From: Cyclobacterium jeungdonense
GTDB taxonomy: Bacteria > Bacteroidota > Bacteroidia > Cytophagales > Cyclobacteriaceae
NCBI RefSeq assembly: GCF_010994275.1
Contig: NZ_WMCD01000012.1
Span: 124,001 to 188,000, forward strand
Length of the DNA stretch: 64,000 nucleotides
Direction of reading: 5' to 3'
Shown: positions 17,743 through 27,738 of the stretch, in pieces
Layout of the letters: each line of letters starts with the position of its first letter
Numbering within the stretch: position 1 is the first letter of the stretch
Program-made: the position numbers and the translations under genes
The notes under the pieces: generated by a model
Told to the model about the DNA's origin: nothing
Seen by the model: the letters and a program-made list of their open reading frames with translations, nothing else
Databases searched by the model: none

Positions 17743-17766
17743 TAATAAGATTTTTAATTTATTGCT

Positions 17767-19674
17767 ATGACAGTACGGATTTTTGGCCCGTATCTCCTGC
17801 TTTTTTGTGGGCTGATTTTTGGGGCTTGTGAAACAGTAGAGGAGAAACCACGCGCAGCAGAAGGCAAGCTTTCAATCCAATTGAAACAAGGCCTTGCAGG
17901 CAATGAAGGCAGTCGCCTTCAACAGGTTCCCATACAAGGAGTCAGCCATTTGGTAATTACCATCCTCCAGGAAAATGGTGCAGAAACAGCCTACTCCTCT
18001 AAACGCATTCCCCTGATGAAGTTTCAAGACGAAATTTTAATTGAGGAGATAAGTCTACCTCCGGGAAGCTATCAAATTACGGATTTTTACCTCACGGATA
18101 GCCTTGAAACCATCCTCTATGCCAGTCCCATGGAAGGATCGCCTTTTGCAGCATCTTTAAACCAGCCCCTTCCGCTGGACTTTCAAATGCGTGCTACAGG
18201 GTCTGCTGAAATACAAATGGAAGTCATTTCCACCGCCAATACCTCTCCTGAAAACTTCGGTTTTCCTTCCGATCTGGAAGGATTTAAGGAGACGTTTTTC
18301 TTCTTCTTAACACTGAGCGAAGAAGGAACGGACGACTACCTGGACTATTTACCTGGTAAACTCACCGTAAGCATTGACGATAATTCCCGAACTCAGCCGC
18401 TTGGAAGAAGCTTCAACCGAATTGTCCTTCCGAAGGGCGCGGAAGCTTATGTATTGCTCGTTGAAAGTGAAACCTACCAATCCCTAAAACAAACCCTTTC
18501 GTACGATACCCTGCTTCAATTTGCTGAGCGTCCCCTTATTTTAGAAATGAAGAAAGAACGTAGCGATGCTGAATTTATTGGCGGGGTATTCGAAGGATCA
18601 ATCGCTTTAGCTACGCAGGCACAGGTGGATTCCTTTTCACGAAAAGGCTATGATACCATTCACGGAGACCTGATACTGGGTCAATCTGCACCAAATGAAT
18701 CGGATCCGGTAACAGATCTCCGGGGGCTGAGCACCATTCAGGAAATCCAGGGCAACCTAAGCCTGATAGAAAACCCATCTTTAAAGTCGGTTATGGGCCT
18801 GCATCAGTTGCAGGTTATTTCCGGCACCCTTACCATCCAGGGTAACGAATTCCTGGAGTCATTAGCGGATTTATTCAGATTGAGCTACCTAAGGGAATTA
18901 AGACTGATTCAAAATCCCAACCTACGCAACTTTGAGGGCCTGCAAGCTTCCACACCATCCATCGCAAAACTGCATATCGAAGCTATGGAACACTTTACCT
19001 CCCTGGATCAATTGGGCCGTTTCCGGCAGATGGGGGAGATCACCATTACAGCCAATCCAAATCTGACGCAATTAAGTTTCAATTTCCTTCAAGAAAAGAT
19101 AGGGATCATCCAAATTTCAGATAATCCCGGTTTGTTGAACTTTGGCGGCCCCTCATCTGCTGGCTTCACGCAGATTAACCGGTTAATGCTTCAAAACAAT
19201 AAAAACCTGGAGAATCTGAAAGGACTACTGGCACCTGAGGGAATGGTTATGAAGCACTTTGAGTTTAGTAACCATCCAAAAATCGAGACGCTGCATGACC
19301 TGGCATTTTATGAATACTTTTCTAAAATCACCATTCAAAACAACGAATCCCTACAGGATCTCTTACCTTTTTCTCCACTAACCGTACTTTTTTCCAGCAT
19401 AACGCTGGTAAATAATCCAAAAATTCAAAGCCTGGATGGCTTGCATAACATCAATCAGGTTGTTTACTACCCGACTATAGAACCCGATGCCATGCCCTAC
19501 CCCATAAATCCCGAGTTATTTACCTTCACCGACAATGCCTCTCTGACGGATTTTTGCGGCTTTGCAGATCAGATAATTGAATTTGGGGCCGGTTTTTCCG
19601 TAATAGAAAACAATGGGTACAACCCATCGTTGGAGGATTTTATCAATGGGGACTGTAACGAAGAAGAGCTATGA
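17767..19674 (+). CDS. L-domain/leucine-rich repeat lipoprotein, first of a tandem pair
   Basis: The 635-residue product has a lipoprotein signal ending in LIFGACETVE (Cys near residue 20). Residues 30-145 form a beta-rich domain with the repeated idea LPPGSYQITDFYL; a second beta domain follows to about residue 270. From about residue 295 on there are irregular repeats of the receptor-L-domain type (GLSTIQEIQGNLSLIENPSL, GLHQLQVISGTLTIQGN). Such proteins are likely surface-exposed and bind ligands or neighbouring cells; no partner is known. The stop overlaps the next start (ATGA), indicating translational coupling to a paralogue. The function is unassigned. Confidence 0.8.
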   Translation: MTVRIFGPYLLLFCGLIFGACETVEEKPRAAEGKLSIQLKQGLAGNEGSRLQQVPIQGVSHLVITILQENGAETAYSSKRIPLMKFQDEILIEEISLPPGSYQITDFYLTDSLETILYASPMEGSPFAASLNQPLPLDFQMRATGSAEIQMEVISTANTSPENFGFPSDLEGFKETFFFFLTLSEEGTDDYLDYLPGKLTVSIDDNSRTQPLGRSFNRIVLPKGAEAYVLLVESETYQSLKQTLSYDTLLQFAERPLILEMKKERSDAEFIGGVFEGSIALATQAQVDSFSRKGYDTIHGDLILGQSAPNESDPVTDLRGLSTIQEIQGNLSLIENPSLKSVMGLHQLQVISGTLTIQGNEFLESLADLFRLSYLRELRLIQNPNLRNFEGLQASTPSIAKLHIEAMEHFTSLDQLGRFRQMGEITITANPNLTQLSFNFLQEKIGIIQISDNPGLLNFGGPSSAGFTQINRLMLQNNKNLENLKGLLAPEGMVMKHFEFSNHPKIETLHDLAFYEYFSKITIQNNESLQDLLPFSPLTVLFSSITLVNNPKIQSLDGLHNINQVVYYPTIEPDAMPYPINPELFTFTDNASLTDFCGFADQIIEFGAGFSVIENNGYNPSLEDFINGDCNEEEL

Positions 19675-21638
19675 AAAACAGGAACGCAATCATATGGCTT
19701 CTTTGGATAGGTCTGGCGGGGGCATGGTGGAGCTGTGAAGGCCTGGAAACGCCGGATCCCATTGCCCAACCATCTCCGGGGGCGGGCCAAAAACCCCATC
19801 CGGAGACCCCGCAAGGTGAACTAAAGATATCATCCATCGTTTTGCGACTCTATCGGAACGTAGGTACCTCGCCACATGCCCGGCTCAGCGCACAGCAGCT
19901 AAAGCAAGCAACCATCACCATTCGCGGTACGGACGGATCTGAAACCGCCTACAAATCAACGGTAATCCAGGTAGAGGAAAAAGAAGGTCACTACCTGACA
20001 GAGAAAATATTTCTCCCGGAAGGAGCCTATGAGGTGATCTCCTTTTACGTTATGGGTGAAGGTAATTCAGTGGCAGAGGCCGCTCCACAAAAGACTTCTC
20101 CCCTTGGTAAGGAATCGAATCTGGCGCTGCCACTCGCATTTGACATCGTATCGGTCGAATCTGAAGAAGAACCAGTAACCCAGCTTTCCCTGGAGGTAAT
20201 TTCTACCCAGGGTAAAAGCCCGGCAGATTTTGGCCTGCAGTCCTTTTCCTTGGAAGTAGTAGGTCCCATTTCTTTTTATGTGGCGTTGGTGTCGGATCTT
20301 AGACTGATGGACTTCCTGCCCGGTACAGTGGAAGTCAGCGTATTGGAAGATACCCTCAAGTGGGAACTATCACCGGGAATTAATCCAAGCATCCCATTAC
20401 CCCTTGCGGATAAATATACCCTCACGGTAAGCAGCACGGACTGGAAGGACTACTCGAAAACGTTTTCACTGGAAGAATTGCTGCTTTACAGTTCAAACCC
20501 TTTAATTATCAAAATGGAAGGCACGGAAAGGGAGTGCCCGGGAGGCAGCGTCTCAGGGAATATAATTCTCCAAAGTCAGACCCAGGTAAACGAATGGCCG
20601 GTAAGCTGCTACGATGGAATCAAAGGCGACCTGATTATTGAAAGTACCGTTGGCAATGATGCCATAATAGACCTCAGCCCCCTGGAAGTTTTGCAATCCT
20701 TGGATGGAGCCCTGACCATACGAAATAATCCAAAGTTAGTATCCCTGGAAGGTTTAGGAAATATTAAAAATATCCCGAGCTTGCTGGACATTTCCAATAA
20801 CCCCAGGCTGGAAACATTAAACGGCTTGCCGGATCTGACCACCCCACCTCCGATCATTTTCATAAAGGAAAACCACTCCCTAATAAATTTGGAGGGCCTT
20901 AACCAAATGGTCGTAGGTAATTGGATCGAGATCACTTCAAACAATCAAATAAAAAACTTCCGCGGTCTGGAACAATTATCCCGAGTTGACAAACTAATTC
21001 TATCAGATAACGAAAATCTGGAATCCTTTGAAGGCTTGTCCGGGCTGCGAGAGATAGGGCTTCTCGAAATAAGTAATCAATCTAGAATTAGTTCTTTTGA
21101 AGCGTTCCAAAATGGAATAGAAACGCTAAATAGCCTTTCCCTTTCAACAATGAGCGGAATAAAAACCCTGGAGGGACTATTTTCACCTTCCGGAAAAGTG
21201 GATAGCCGATTGAATTTACAAAGCACTTCACTTCAGACGCTTAAGGGATTGGGAATTGCCCCAAAAGTCAGGTTTGACATTCAAATTCGGGACAATTATT
21301 CCCTGGAGAACCTGGATGAATTAGCGGCACTCACGCATGTTGATCGTAGATTTACCATCGAAGGCAATTACAAGCTTAAGACCTTATCGGGCCTGGAAAA
21401 CCTCGTATCTGTTGGTGTCGGAGACGGTTCTGAAAACGCTCTCCAGTACCCTTTGGTCATCCAAAACAATGATTTTTTGGCAAATTTCTGTGAATTAACC
21501 AAATTGCTGGAAACCGGCTCTTTTTATAAGCTCGTAACAGGTGGTAATTATTACGATCCCAAAGCAGCGGATATCCTTTCTGGCGATTGTATAGGCGACT
21601 ATTCCATTATTGCAAAGCTAAATGGTCCCGATTGGTGA
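19671..21638 (+). CDS. L-domain/leucine-rich repeat lipoprotein, second of a tandem pair
   Basis: The 655-residue product has the same layout as its upstream neighbour: lipoprotein signal (GLAGAWWSCEGLE, Cys near residue 22), a Pro-rich linker, and a beta domain containing LPEGAYEVISFYVMGEGNS. A second beta domain follows, then from about residue 300 receptor-L-type repeats (LEVLQSLDGALTIRNNPKL, GLENLVSVG). The shared architecture and ATGA overlap show a tandem duplication with later divergence. It ends in a Cys-containing cap (NFCELTKLLETG) similar to the cap of the first copy. Ligand and localisation are inferred from architecture only. Confidence 0.8.
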   Translation: MKNRNAIIWLLWIGLAGAWWSCEGLETPDPIAQPSPGAGQKPHPETPQGELKISSIVLRLYRNVGTSPHARLSAQQLKQATITIRGTDGSETAYKSTVIQVEEKEGHYLTEKIFLPEGAYEVISFYVMGEGNSVAEAAPQKTSPLGKESNLALPLAFDIVSVESEEEPVTQLSLEVISTQGKSPADFGLQSFSLEVVGPISFYVALVSDLRLMDFLPGTVEVSVLEDTLKWELSPGINPSIPLPLADKYTLTVSSTDWKDYSKTFSLEELLLYSSNPLIIKMEGTERECPGGSVSGNIILQSQTQVNEWPVSCYDGIKGDLIIESTVGNDAIIDLSPLEVLQSLDGALTIRNNPKLVSLEGLGNIKNIPSLLDISNNPRLETLNGLPDLTTPPPIIFIKENHSLINLEGLNQMVVGNWIEITSNNQIKNFRGLEQLSRVDKLILSDNENLESFEGLSGLREIGLLEISNQSRISSFEAFQNGIETLNSLSLSTMSGIKTLEGLFSPSGKVDSRLNLQSTSLQTLKGLGIAPKVRFDIQIRDNYSLENLDELAALTHVDRRFTIEGNYKLKTLSGLENLVSVGVGDGSENALQYPLVIQNNDFLANFCELTKLLETGSFYKLVTGGNYYDPKAADILSGDCIGDYSIIAKLNGPDW

Positions 21639-21930
21639 GGCAGGGATTCGTAACGAATGGTTTTACCAACTCCTTGTTAGCCCATTTGGCTCCGGATTAA
21701 AAAAAATGATTCTCTTTTGAGGTAAAATCCCAATTTATTTCTTTTTTTATGTCCTGCTACGGTTTTTCGTCATAATGCAGCCATCGCCTTATCTGACCGG
21801 CAGGAATAAGCAGATCGATTTCCCCTACAATTATGGCAGTAAACGACACGGTCTGCGTCGGTCGCCGGTAAAGGCAACCCGCTGGTGCAAAATATAAAGC
21901 AGCAATTACCCTTTTAAACCCAAAATAAAA

Positions 21931-22428
21931 ATGCCAATTCTCTCTAAAATCTTTCTGGCTTCATCTTGGCTATTTTCATTAACGACAGCGGCAACATTTG
22001 CTCAGGAATCCAGTACAGAAACAAAGCCCAATATCATTTTCATCATGGCGGATGATTTGGGGTACGGAGATATAGGCGTATATGGACAAGAGCTTATTAA
22101 AACGCCGAATATTGACGCGCTTGCCGAACAAGGAATCAGGTTTACACAGGCATATGCTGGAGGGCCAGTTTGTACCTCGTCAAGGAGTGTGCTATTGACT
22201 GGTTTGCATAATGGTCATACGGTTGCCAGAGACAATGTGCCCCATTATCCAACTTACCTGCATACTGACGATATCACTTTAGCGCAGGTATTAAAAGACG
22301 CTGGTTACCGGACGGGGGGCGTAGGAAAGTGGTCCCTTGGCGATGCTCAGACGGAGGGCCGGGCTACAAATATGGGATTTGATACCTGGACCGGTTACCT
22401 GAACCAGGACCATGCCCACTATTATTAA
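21931..22428 (+). pseudogene. Sulfatase, 5' part of a frameshifted gene
   Basis: This part encodes a signal peptide (to about residue 25), the metal-binding start IIFIMADDLGYGD of the alkaline-phosphatase/sulfatase fold, and the active-site loop GGPVCTSSRSVLLTG with the formylglycine Cys near residue 81. The loop reads C-T-S-S-R, whereas the usual anaerobic-sulfatase signature has Pro or Ala at the third position. GVGKWSLG follows. Reading stops at 22428 right after DHAHYY. Removing one T from the TATTATTAA run near 22420-22428 would join it to the next frame and restore a sulfatase of about 465 residues, so this is a single-base frameshift or a sequencing error. Confidence 0.8.
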
Positions 22429-23329
22429 CCCTACCTATCTGGATCATGACGAACGGAAAATTCACCTGCCAGATAACCCCATTCTGAGAAATCACTACAG
22501 CCATGATATCCTGACCAATGCCGCCCTTAACTTTATCAGAGAGCCAAAAGAGGAACCTTTCTTTCTGTATGCAGCGTATACATTGCCTCATTTTTCAGCG
22601 AAAGAAGAAGACGAGCATGGCCTTACGGTGCCAACTACTGCCCCTTACATGGAGAAAGGTTGGCCAGAAAAAGCCAAAAAATACGCCGCCATGATTGACC
22701 GGCTGGACAAAGATGTCGGGAAAATCATCACGCTCCTCGAGGCAATGGGGATCCGTCAAAACACCCTGGTCATTTTCACGTCCGATAACGGCGGCCATAG
22801 CGCCACCTGGAAAGGATTTAAAACCAACGGAAGGCTTAAAGGGTATAAGCGGGACTTGTATGAAGGAGGCATACGAGTGCCCTTTATCGCTTCCTGGCCA
22901 GGAGTCATTCCTGCTGGCCAGGTATCAAATGAGGTTATCGCCTTTCAGGATATGCTTCCCACGTTCGCTACGTTGGCCAATACTACCTTACCAGGAGAAA
23001 CGGACGGAATATCGGTCATTGGCGCATTAAAAGGAAACGCGCTTCCTCCAAATGGTCGCGTACTTTATTGGGATTTTGGCCACACCCGAGATCGGTACGA
23101 TCAGGCCATACGGCTGGGTGACTGGAAAGGCATTCGGAATGGAAAAGACCAGCCGATTGAACTCTACGATCTAAGTAAGGATATCGCTGAAGCCAATAAC
23201 CTGGCCGGAGATCACCCGGAGCTGGTCGAAAAAACAGAACGGCTCATGGAAACAGAGGTAGCTCCTTCGCCAAGATATCCAGTTGGGGTAAAATACCAGG
23301 GCGGCCCCATCTGGAAAAAAAACTGGTAA
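22412..23329 (+). pseudogene. Sulfatase, 3' part of a frameshifted gene
   Basis: It continues the sulfatase begun at 21931 in another frame. NPTYLDHDERKIHL follows directly on the first part if one base is removed. Visible family marks are YAAMIDRLDKDVGKI, the metal-ligand segment VIFTSDNGGHS, and the C-terminal sub-domain with LYWDFGHTRDRYDQAIRLGD and the end ELYDLSKDIAEANNLA. Sulfatases of this type remove sulfate from polysaccharides or other sulfated compounds in the periplasm. The ATG at 22412 probably does not initiate a stable protein, since it lacks signal peptide and active-site Cys. Confidence 0.8.
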
Positions 23330-23356
23330 GCCGAATTTACTTTTTTCGTTGAAAAA

Positions 23357-23390
23357 ACGCTCCAGGGGAAATTCAAATTCCCTGAAGCGT
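23357..23390 (-). terminator. Terminator of the RND efflux operon
   Basis: On the minus strand ACGCTTCAGGGAA pairs with TTCCCCTGGAGCGT (one bulge or mismatch) and is followed by six T. It lies just beyond the stop of the RND pump gene. Confidence 0.7.
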
Positions 23391-23413
23391 ATTAAATACT
23401 ATGCAAATTGTCC

Positions 23414-26400
23414 TCAGCTATGATGACTTTCAATCCATTCGGTATCGGCATTATCTTCCAGGCGTTTCAATTCCTTTTTCCCGTAGGCTACACGGGTAAT
23501 CGCCACGTAAAGCACCGGTACAAAGAAAATTGCTAAAAAGGTCGCCGCCAACATCCCTCCAATCACCGTCCAGCCGATGGTTTGCCGTGCCACTGCACCG
23601 GCTCCATTGGATAATGCCAAAGGCACTACTCCAAGAATAAATGCGAGCGAAGTCATGATAATCGGACGCAAACGAAGCTTCACCGCTTCCAAGGTGGCCC
23701 TGATCAGGGGCATCCCCCGGTCCACCCGATCCTTGGCAAACTCAACGATCAAAATGGCGTTTTTGGCAGCCAGTCCTATCAGGGTGATCAATCCAATCTG
23801 GGCATACACATTATTATCCAGGTGCGGTAAAAACGTCAATGCCAAAATGGCGCCAAAAGCACCTAATGGCAAAGCGAATAATACGGAAAAGGGAACAGAC
23901 CAACTCTCATACAAGGCCGCCAAAAGTAGGGAAACAAGAATAATGGCCAAAGAAAATATCAAAATGGTACTGTTCCCAGCTGCCATCTCTTCCCGGCTCA
24001 AGCCGGAAAAGTCGTACCCATAACCCTCGGGCAACACCTCCGCTGCTACTTCCTGCAAAGCCTCAATAGCCTCCCCTGAACTGTAGCCCGGTGCCGCATT
24101 TCCGTTGATTTCTGTAGAACGGAACAAGTTGTAATGAGAAATCACGGGCGAACTTTCCACCACCTCATAATTCACAAGTGCCGATAGTGGTACCGACGCA
24201 CCCTGCCGATTCAATACGTAATATTGTTCCAAGTCATCCATTCCTGCCCTATATGCAGTATCCGCCTGGGTAACCACCCGAAAATTCCGGCCGTATTTCG
24301 TGAAATCGTTAACATAAGAGGAACCCATCAAACCGGACATGGTACCAAATACATCCGTAAGGGAGACTCCCAGCTTTTTCACCTTTTCCCGGTCCACCTC
24401 CACATGGTACCCTGGAGTCTTGGCCGTAAAAAAGCTAAAAGCCCTTGCAATTTCCGGTCGGGCATTGGCCTCCTGAAGAAATTGCCCCATTACCTGCTCC
24501 AATTCTTTCACGTCTCCACCCGCACGTTGTTCTAACATAAAGCTAAAACCACCTGTCTGCCCCAAACCGGGGATGGCGGGAGGGGGAACCACCACTATAT
24601 TGGCCTCATTGATAGCCTGAAACTTCTGATTTAAGGTACCCATCAAGCCAAATAATTGCATCGAAGGATCCTTTCGTTCATCCCAGGGGTCCATCTGTAC
24701 AAAGAAGGTAGCTGAGTTGGGTTTGAAAGAGAAATTGATGGCATTTAAGCCCCCTATTCCTGTGAGGTTGTTTATGCCATCGGTCGATTGGATCAATTCG
24801 GTCATTTCATCCATTACTTCCCGGGTACGGCTGGAGGATGCCCCCTCAGGCAACTCCACTGAAACAAATAGCCTTCCTTCATCTTCTGTAGGCAAAAACC
24901 CCGTTGGTTTGTTCTGAAATAATCCAAACGTACCAACGATTATTACAACCAACATCACAAGAGCCAGCGGCGTCTTTTTAATCCAGCTATTCACCCCTCC
25001 GGTGTACTTTTCGGTGACCCGGGCAAACCAATTATTGAACCAATAAAAAAAACGGTTGAGTCCCCTACTCTTTTCATGCACGGGAGAAGGCTTTAAAAGC
25101 AAGCTGCAAAGTGCTGGAGTAAGTGTCAACGCCACAAAAGCGGAAATCAATACCGAAATAGCGATGGTGATTGCAAACTGCTGGTACATCCTACCCACGA
25201 TACCCGGAATAAATCCTACTGGTATAAAAACCGCCGCCAAAATCAAGGCAATGGCAATTACCGGAGCAGTAATATCCCGCATGGCTTTCCGGGTAGCCTC
25301 CCTGGCAGTAAGCTTAAACCGATCGATGTAATGCTGCGCTGCTTCCACGACTACGATCGCATCATCCACCACAATTCCTATGGCCAACACAAAACCAAAC
25401 ATGGTCAGGGTATTGATGGTAAATCCCAGCGGTATAAAGAAAATAAAGGTACCGATTATGGAAACCGGTATGGCCAAAATCGGAACCAGTGTAGCTCTCC
25501 AGCTCTGCAAGAATAAAAAAACCACAACGATAACCAGAAGCAGTGCCTCGGCAAAGGTTTTGATGACTTCATTGATCGAAACCTCCACAACCGATACCGA
25601 TTCAAAAGGTACGATATAATCTACATCTGCCGGAAACGTTGCCTTAAGGTTTCCAAGGGCTTCGTAAATACCCTCTGCTGTTTCTACCGCATTGCTTCCG
25701 GGAGCCTGATAGACCAAAAGAATGGCTGCTTCTTTCCCGTTTACGGTTGAATACCGGCTATAATCAAATTGCCCTAATTCCACCCGGGCAATGTCTTTAA
25801 GATATATCAACGATCCATCTTCCGGATTGCTACGTACAATTATATCTTCAAATTCTGCCTCATCCTCCAGGCGACCATTCACGGTTATGGGATACTCAAA
25901 AGCCTGGGAGGAAAATTGGGGCATGCCTCCCACCGTACCGGCTGCCACCTGCAGGTTTTGCTCCTGAATGGCCTGGTTTACCTGGGCCGTCGAGACCCCA
26001 TACTGAGACATCTTATCCGGCCGCAACCATATCCTCATGGAAAAATCCTGCCCAATGGCATTGATATCCCCTACTCCATTGACCCGTAGCAATGCATCTT
26101 TTATAAAGATATTGGTATAGTTGGAGAGGAATTTGGGATCATGGGTGCCTTCCGGCGAGAAAATACTGATCACCATCATGATGCTGGGGTTTCGCTTTCG
26201 CACCACCACCCCTAATCTCCTTACCGCCTCAGGAAGTGTAGGCTCGGCGATACTCACCCGGTTTTGCACATCAAGAGTGGCAATGTCAATGTCCGTCCCT
26301 ACTTCAAAAGTAACATTCATCTGCATTTGGCCGGTACTGGTATTGTTGGAACTGATATAAGCCATTCCGGGAGTTCCATTGACCTGCGTCTCGATAGGAG

Positions 26401-26590
26401 TCGCCACGGTTTGTTCCACTGTCTGGGCGTTTGAGCCCACGTAATTGGCAGAAACAGAAACCACCGGGGGGGTGATATCCGGATATTGCGTCACCGGAAG
26501 ATTGAGGGCTGCCAATATCCCTACCAGCACGATCACGATAGAGATCACCATGGCCAAAACCGGCCGTTTTATAAATACTTCTGAGATCAT
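23414..26590 (-). CDS. RND multidrug efflux pump, HAE1/AcrB type
   Basis: At 1058 residues this is a full-length hydrophobe/amphiphile exporter. It starts MISEVFIKRPVLAMVIS. It has the two large periplasmic loops and twelve membrane helices, and carries the helix-4 proton-relay motif GIVVDDAIVVVE. The end of the second half has IGLAAKNAILIVEFAKD and LRPIIMTSLAFILGVVPL. In the inner membrane it exports toxic small molecules using proton flow, together with the adaptor and outer-membrane channel encoded upstream. It is last in the order TetR-TolC-adaptor-pump, 34 bp after the adaptor. Substrates are unknown. Confidence 0.95.
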   Translation of the reverse strand: MISEVFIKRPVLAMVISIVIVLVGILAALNLPVTQYPDITPPVVSVSANYVGSNAQTVEQTVATPIETQVNGTPGMAYISSNNTSTGQMQMNVTFEVGTDIDIATLDVQNRVSIAEPTLPEAVRRLGVVVRKRNPSIMMVISIFSPEGTHDPKFLSNYTNIFIKDALLRVNGVGDINAIGQDFSMRIWLRPDKMSQYGVSTAQVNQAIQEQNLQVAAGTVGGMPQFSSQAFEYPITVNGRLEDEAEFEDIIVRSNPEDGSLIYLKDIARVELGQFDYSRYSTVNGKEAAILLVYQAPGSNAVETAEGIYEALGNLKATFPADVDYIVPFESVSVVEVSINEVIKTFAEALLLVIVVVFLFLQSWRATLVPILAIPVSIIGTFIFFIPLGFTINTLTMFGFVLAIGIVVDDAIVVVEAAQHYIDRFKLTAREATRKAMRDITAPVIAIALILAAVFIPVGFIPGIVGRMYQQFAITIAISVLISAFVALTLTPALCSLLLKPSPVHEKSRGLNRFFYWFNNWFARVTEKYTGGVNSWIKKTPLALVMLVVIIVGTFGLFQNKPTGFLPTEDEGRLFVSVELPEGASSSRTREVMDEMTELIQSTDGINNLTGIGGLNAINFSFKPNSATFFVQMDPWDERKDPSMQLFGLMGTLNQKFQAINEANIVVVPPPAIPGLGQTGGFSFMLEQRAGGDVKELEQVMGQFLQEANARPEIARAFSFFTAKTPGYHVEVDREKVKKLGVSLTDVFGTMSGLMGSSYVNDFTKYGRNFRVVTQADTAYRAGMDDLEQYYVLNRQGASVPLSALVNYEVVESSPVISHYNLFRSTEINGNAAPGYSSGEAIEALQEVAAEVLPEGYGYDFSGLSREEMAAGNSTILIFSLAIILVSLLLAALYESWSVPFSVLFALPLGAFGAILALTFLPHLDNNVYAQIGLITLIGLAAKNAILIVEFAKDRVDRGMPLIRATLEAVKLRLRPIIMTSLAFILGVVPLALSNGAGAVARQTIGWTVIGGMLAATFLAIFFVPVLYVAITRVAYGKKELKRLEDNADTEWIESHHS

Positions 26591-26624
26591 GAACTTGATT
26601 TTTTATAAAAAAACTGCCTGAGAA

Positions 26625-27731
26625 TTACTGAATCCGGACTTTTGCTCCTTGCCGAAGCTTTTGAATACCCTCTACTACGATAGTTTGCCCGGTATCCAGG
26701 CCTTCCCGAACCACTACTTCGGGACCTATCACAGTCCCTAGCTGGAGCGTTTGTTGGGACACCGTACTATCCGACGCAATCACATAGACAAAATATTCCC
26801 CCATTTGCTCGGTCACGGACTTATAAGGAATCACAAGCTGGTTTCCATAATCCTGGTTGAGCACCTGAAGAGTAGTGGTCATCCCGGGAACAAGCATACC
26901 CTCCGGATTGGGAAACTCCACGCGCACATTCAGCGTCCCGGACTGCCTTCCTACTGCCCGGTCCATAGCAACCAATTTTCCCGTATAGGGATAAACCGAT
27001 TCATCTCCCAACCTCAGCGTAAAAAGTGAATCGGGACTACTTTCCGAATTCATCAGCCGGTTAAAACGGGGAATTTCCTTTTCATTAATCACAAAATCCA
27101 CCTGTATAGGCCCGGAAGAAGAGATGGTATTCAGTAATGGTTGCCCCGGAGAAACCTGCCCTCCCACTCTTACTTGCGAGATACCTACCTGTCCGTCAAA
27201 GGGAGCCCTAATTACCGTGTATTTCAAATCAGTACCAGTGGATGCTACCTGGGCTTCAGCCGCCTGAACCTGGGCCTCCGCCGTCAAAAGTTCCGCTCTG
27301 GCATTATCCAGCACCTGCCTGGCAATAGCTTCTTCTTGATCCAACCGCTGATACCGGTCTACGTCTTTTTCTACCCGTGCCAGGTTTGCCTTCGCCGACG
27401 CCAGTGAGGCTTCCGCTTGATTTCTGGCGGCCAGGTACTTGCTCCGGTCTATCTCGTACAGCTTTTGTCCCCTGCTTACTTTCTGCCCGTCTTTTGCAAA
27501 AATTTGAGTAATATAGCCACTTACCTGAGGTCGGATCTCTACCTCTTTCACCGCCACCAATGTGGCCGGATAGGTATCCAGACCAGTTACAGGCTTTGAA
27601 ATTACCTCGTAGCTGCTCACCGAAGCAGGCGGTGGTGCTGCCGGGGTTTGACTGCCAGAACCACCACAGCCAGAAATCAATGTCGCCAGGGCAAATAACG
27701 GAACAAATGAATTGCGTATTACTTTTTTCAT
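26625..27731 (-). CDS. RND periplasmic adaptor (membrane fusion protein), lipoprotein
   Basis: The ATG at 27731 is preferred over one at 27755 because it begins a lipoprotein signal (ALATLISGCGGSG, Cys near residue 22). The order is typical of AcrA/MexA: lipoyl half-motifs (EVEIRPQVSGYITQIFAKDG and later VIRAPFDGQVGISQVRVGG) flank a helical hairpin at about residues 100-160, followed by beta-barrel and membrane-proximal domains. The length of about 368 is normal. It bridges the inner-membrane pump and the outer-membrane channel. Only seven bases separate it from the TolC-like gene, so co-transcription is clear. Confidence 0.94.
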   Translation of the reverse strand: MKKVIRNSFVPLFALATLISGCGGSGSQTPAAPPPASVSSYEVISKPVTGLDTYPATLVAVKEVEIRPQVSGYITQIFAKDGQKVSRGQKLYEIDRSKYLAARNQAEASLASAKANLARVEKDVDRYQRLDQEEAIARQVLDNARAELLTAEAQVQAAEAQVASTGTDLKYTVIRAPFDGQVGISQVRVGGQVSPGQPLLNTISSSGPIQVDFVINEKEIPRFNRLMNSESSPDSLFTLRLGDESVYPYTGKLVAMDRAVGRQSGTLNVRVEFPNPEGMLVPGMTTTLQVLNQDYGNQLVIPYKSVTEQMGEYFVYVIASDSTVSQQTLQLGTVIGPEVVVREGLDTGQTIVVEGIQKLRQGAKVRIQ

Positions 27732-27738
27732 TTTTGTA

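Larger units (their letters stand above)
17313..17766. other. Divergent intergenic region katG / L-domain lipoproteins
   Basis: About 450 bp without coding potential. It contains the katG promoter region at its left and the promoter of the lipoprotein pair at its right. The middle is AT-rich and featureless. Confidence 0.6.
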
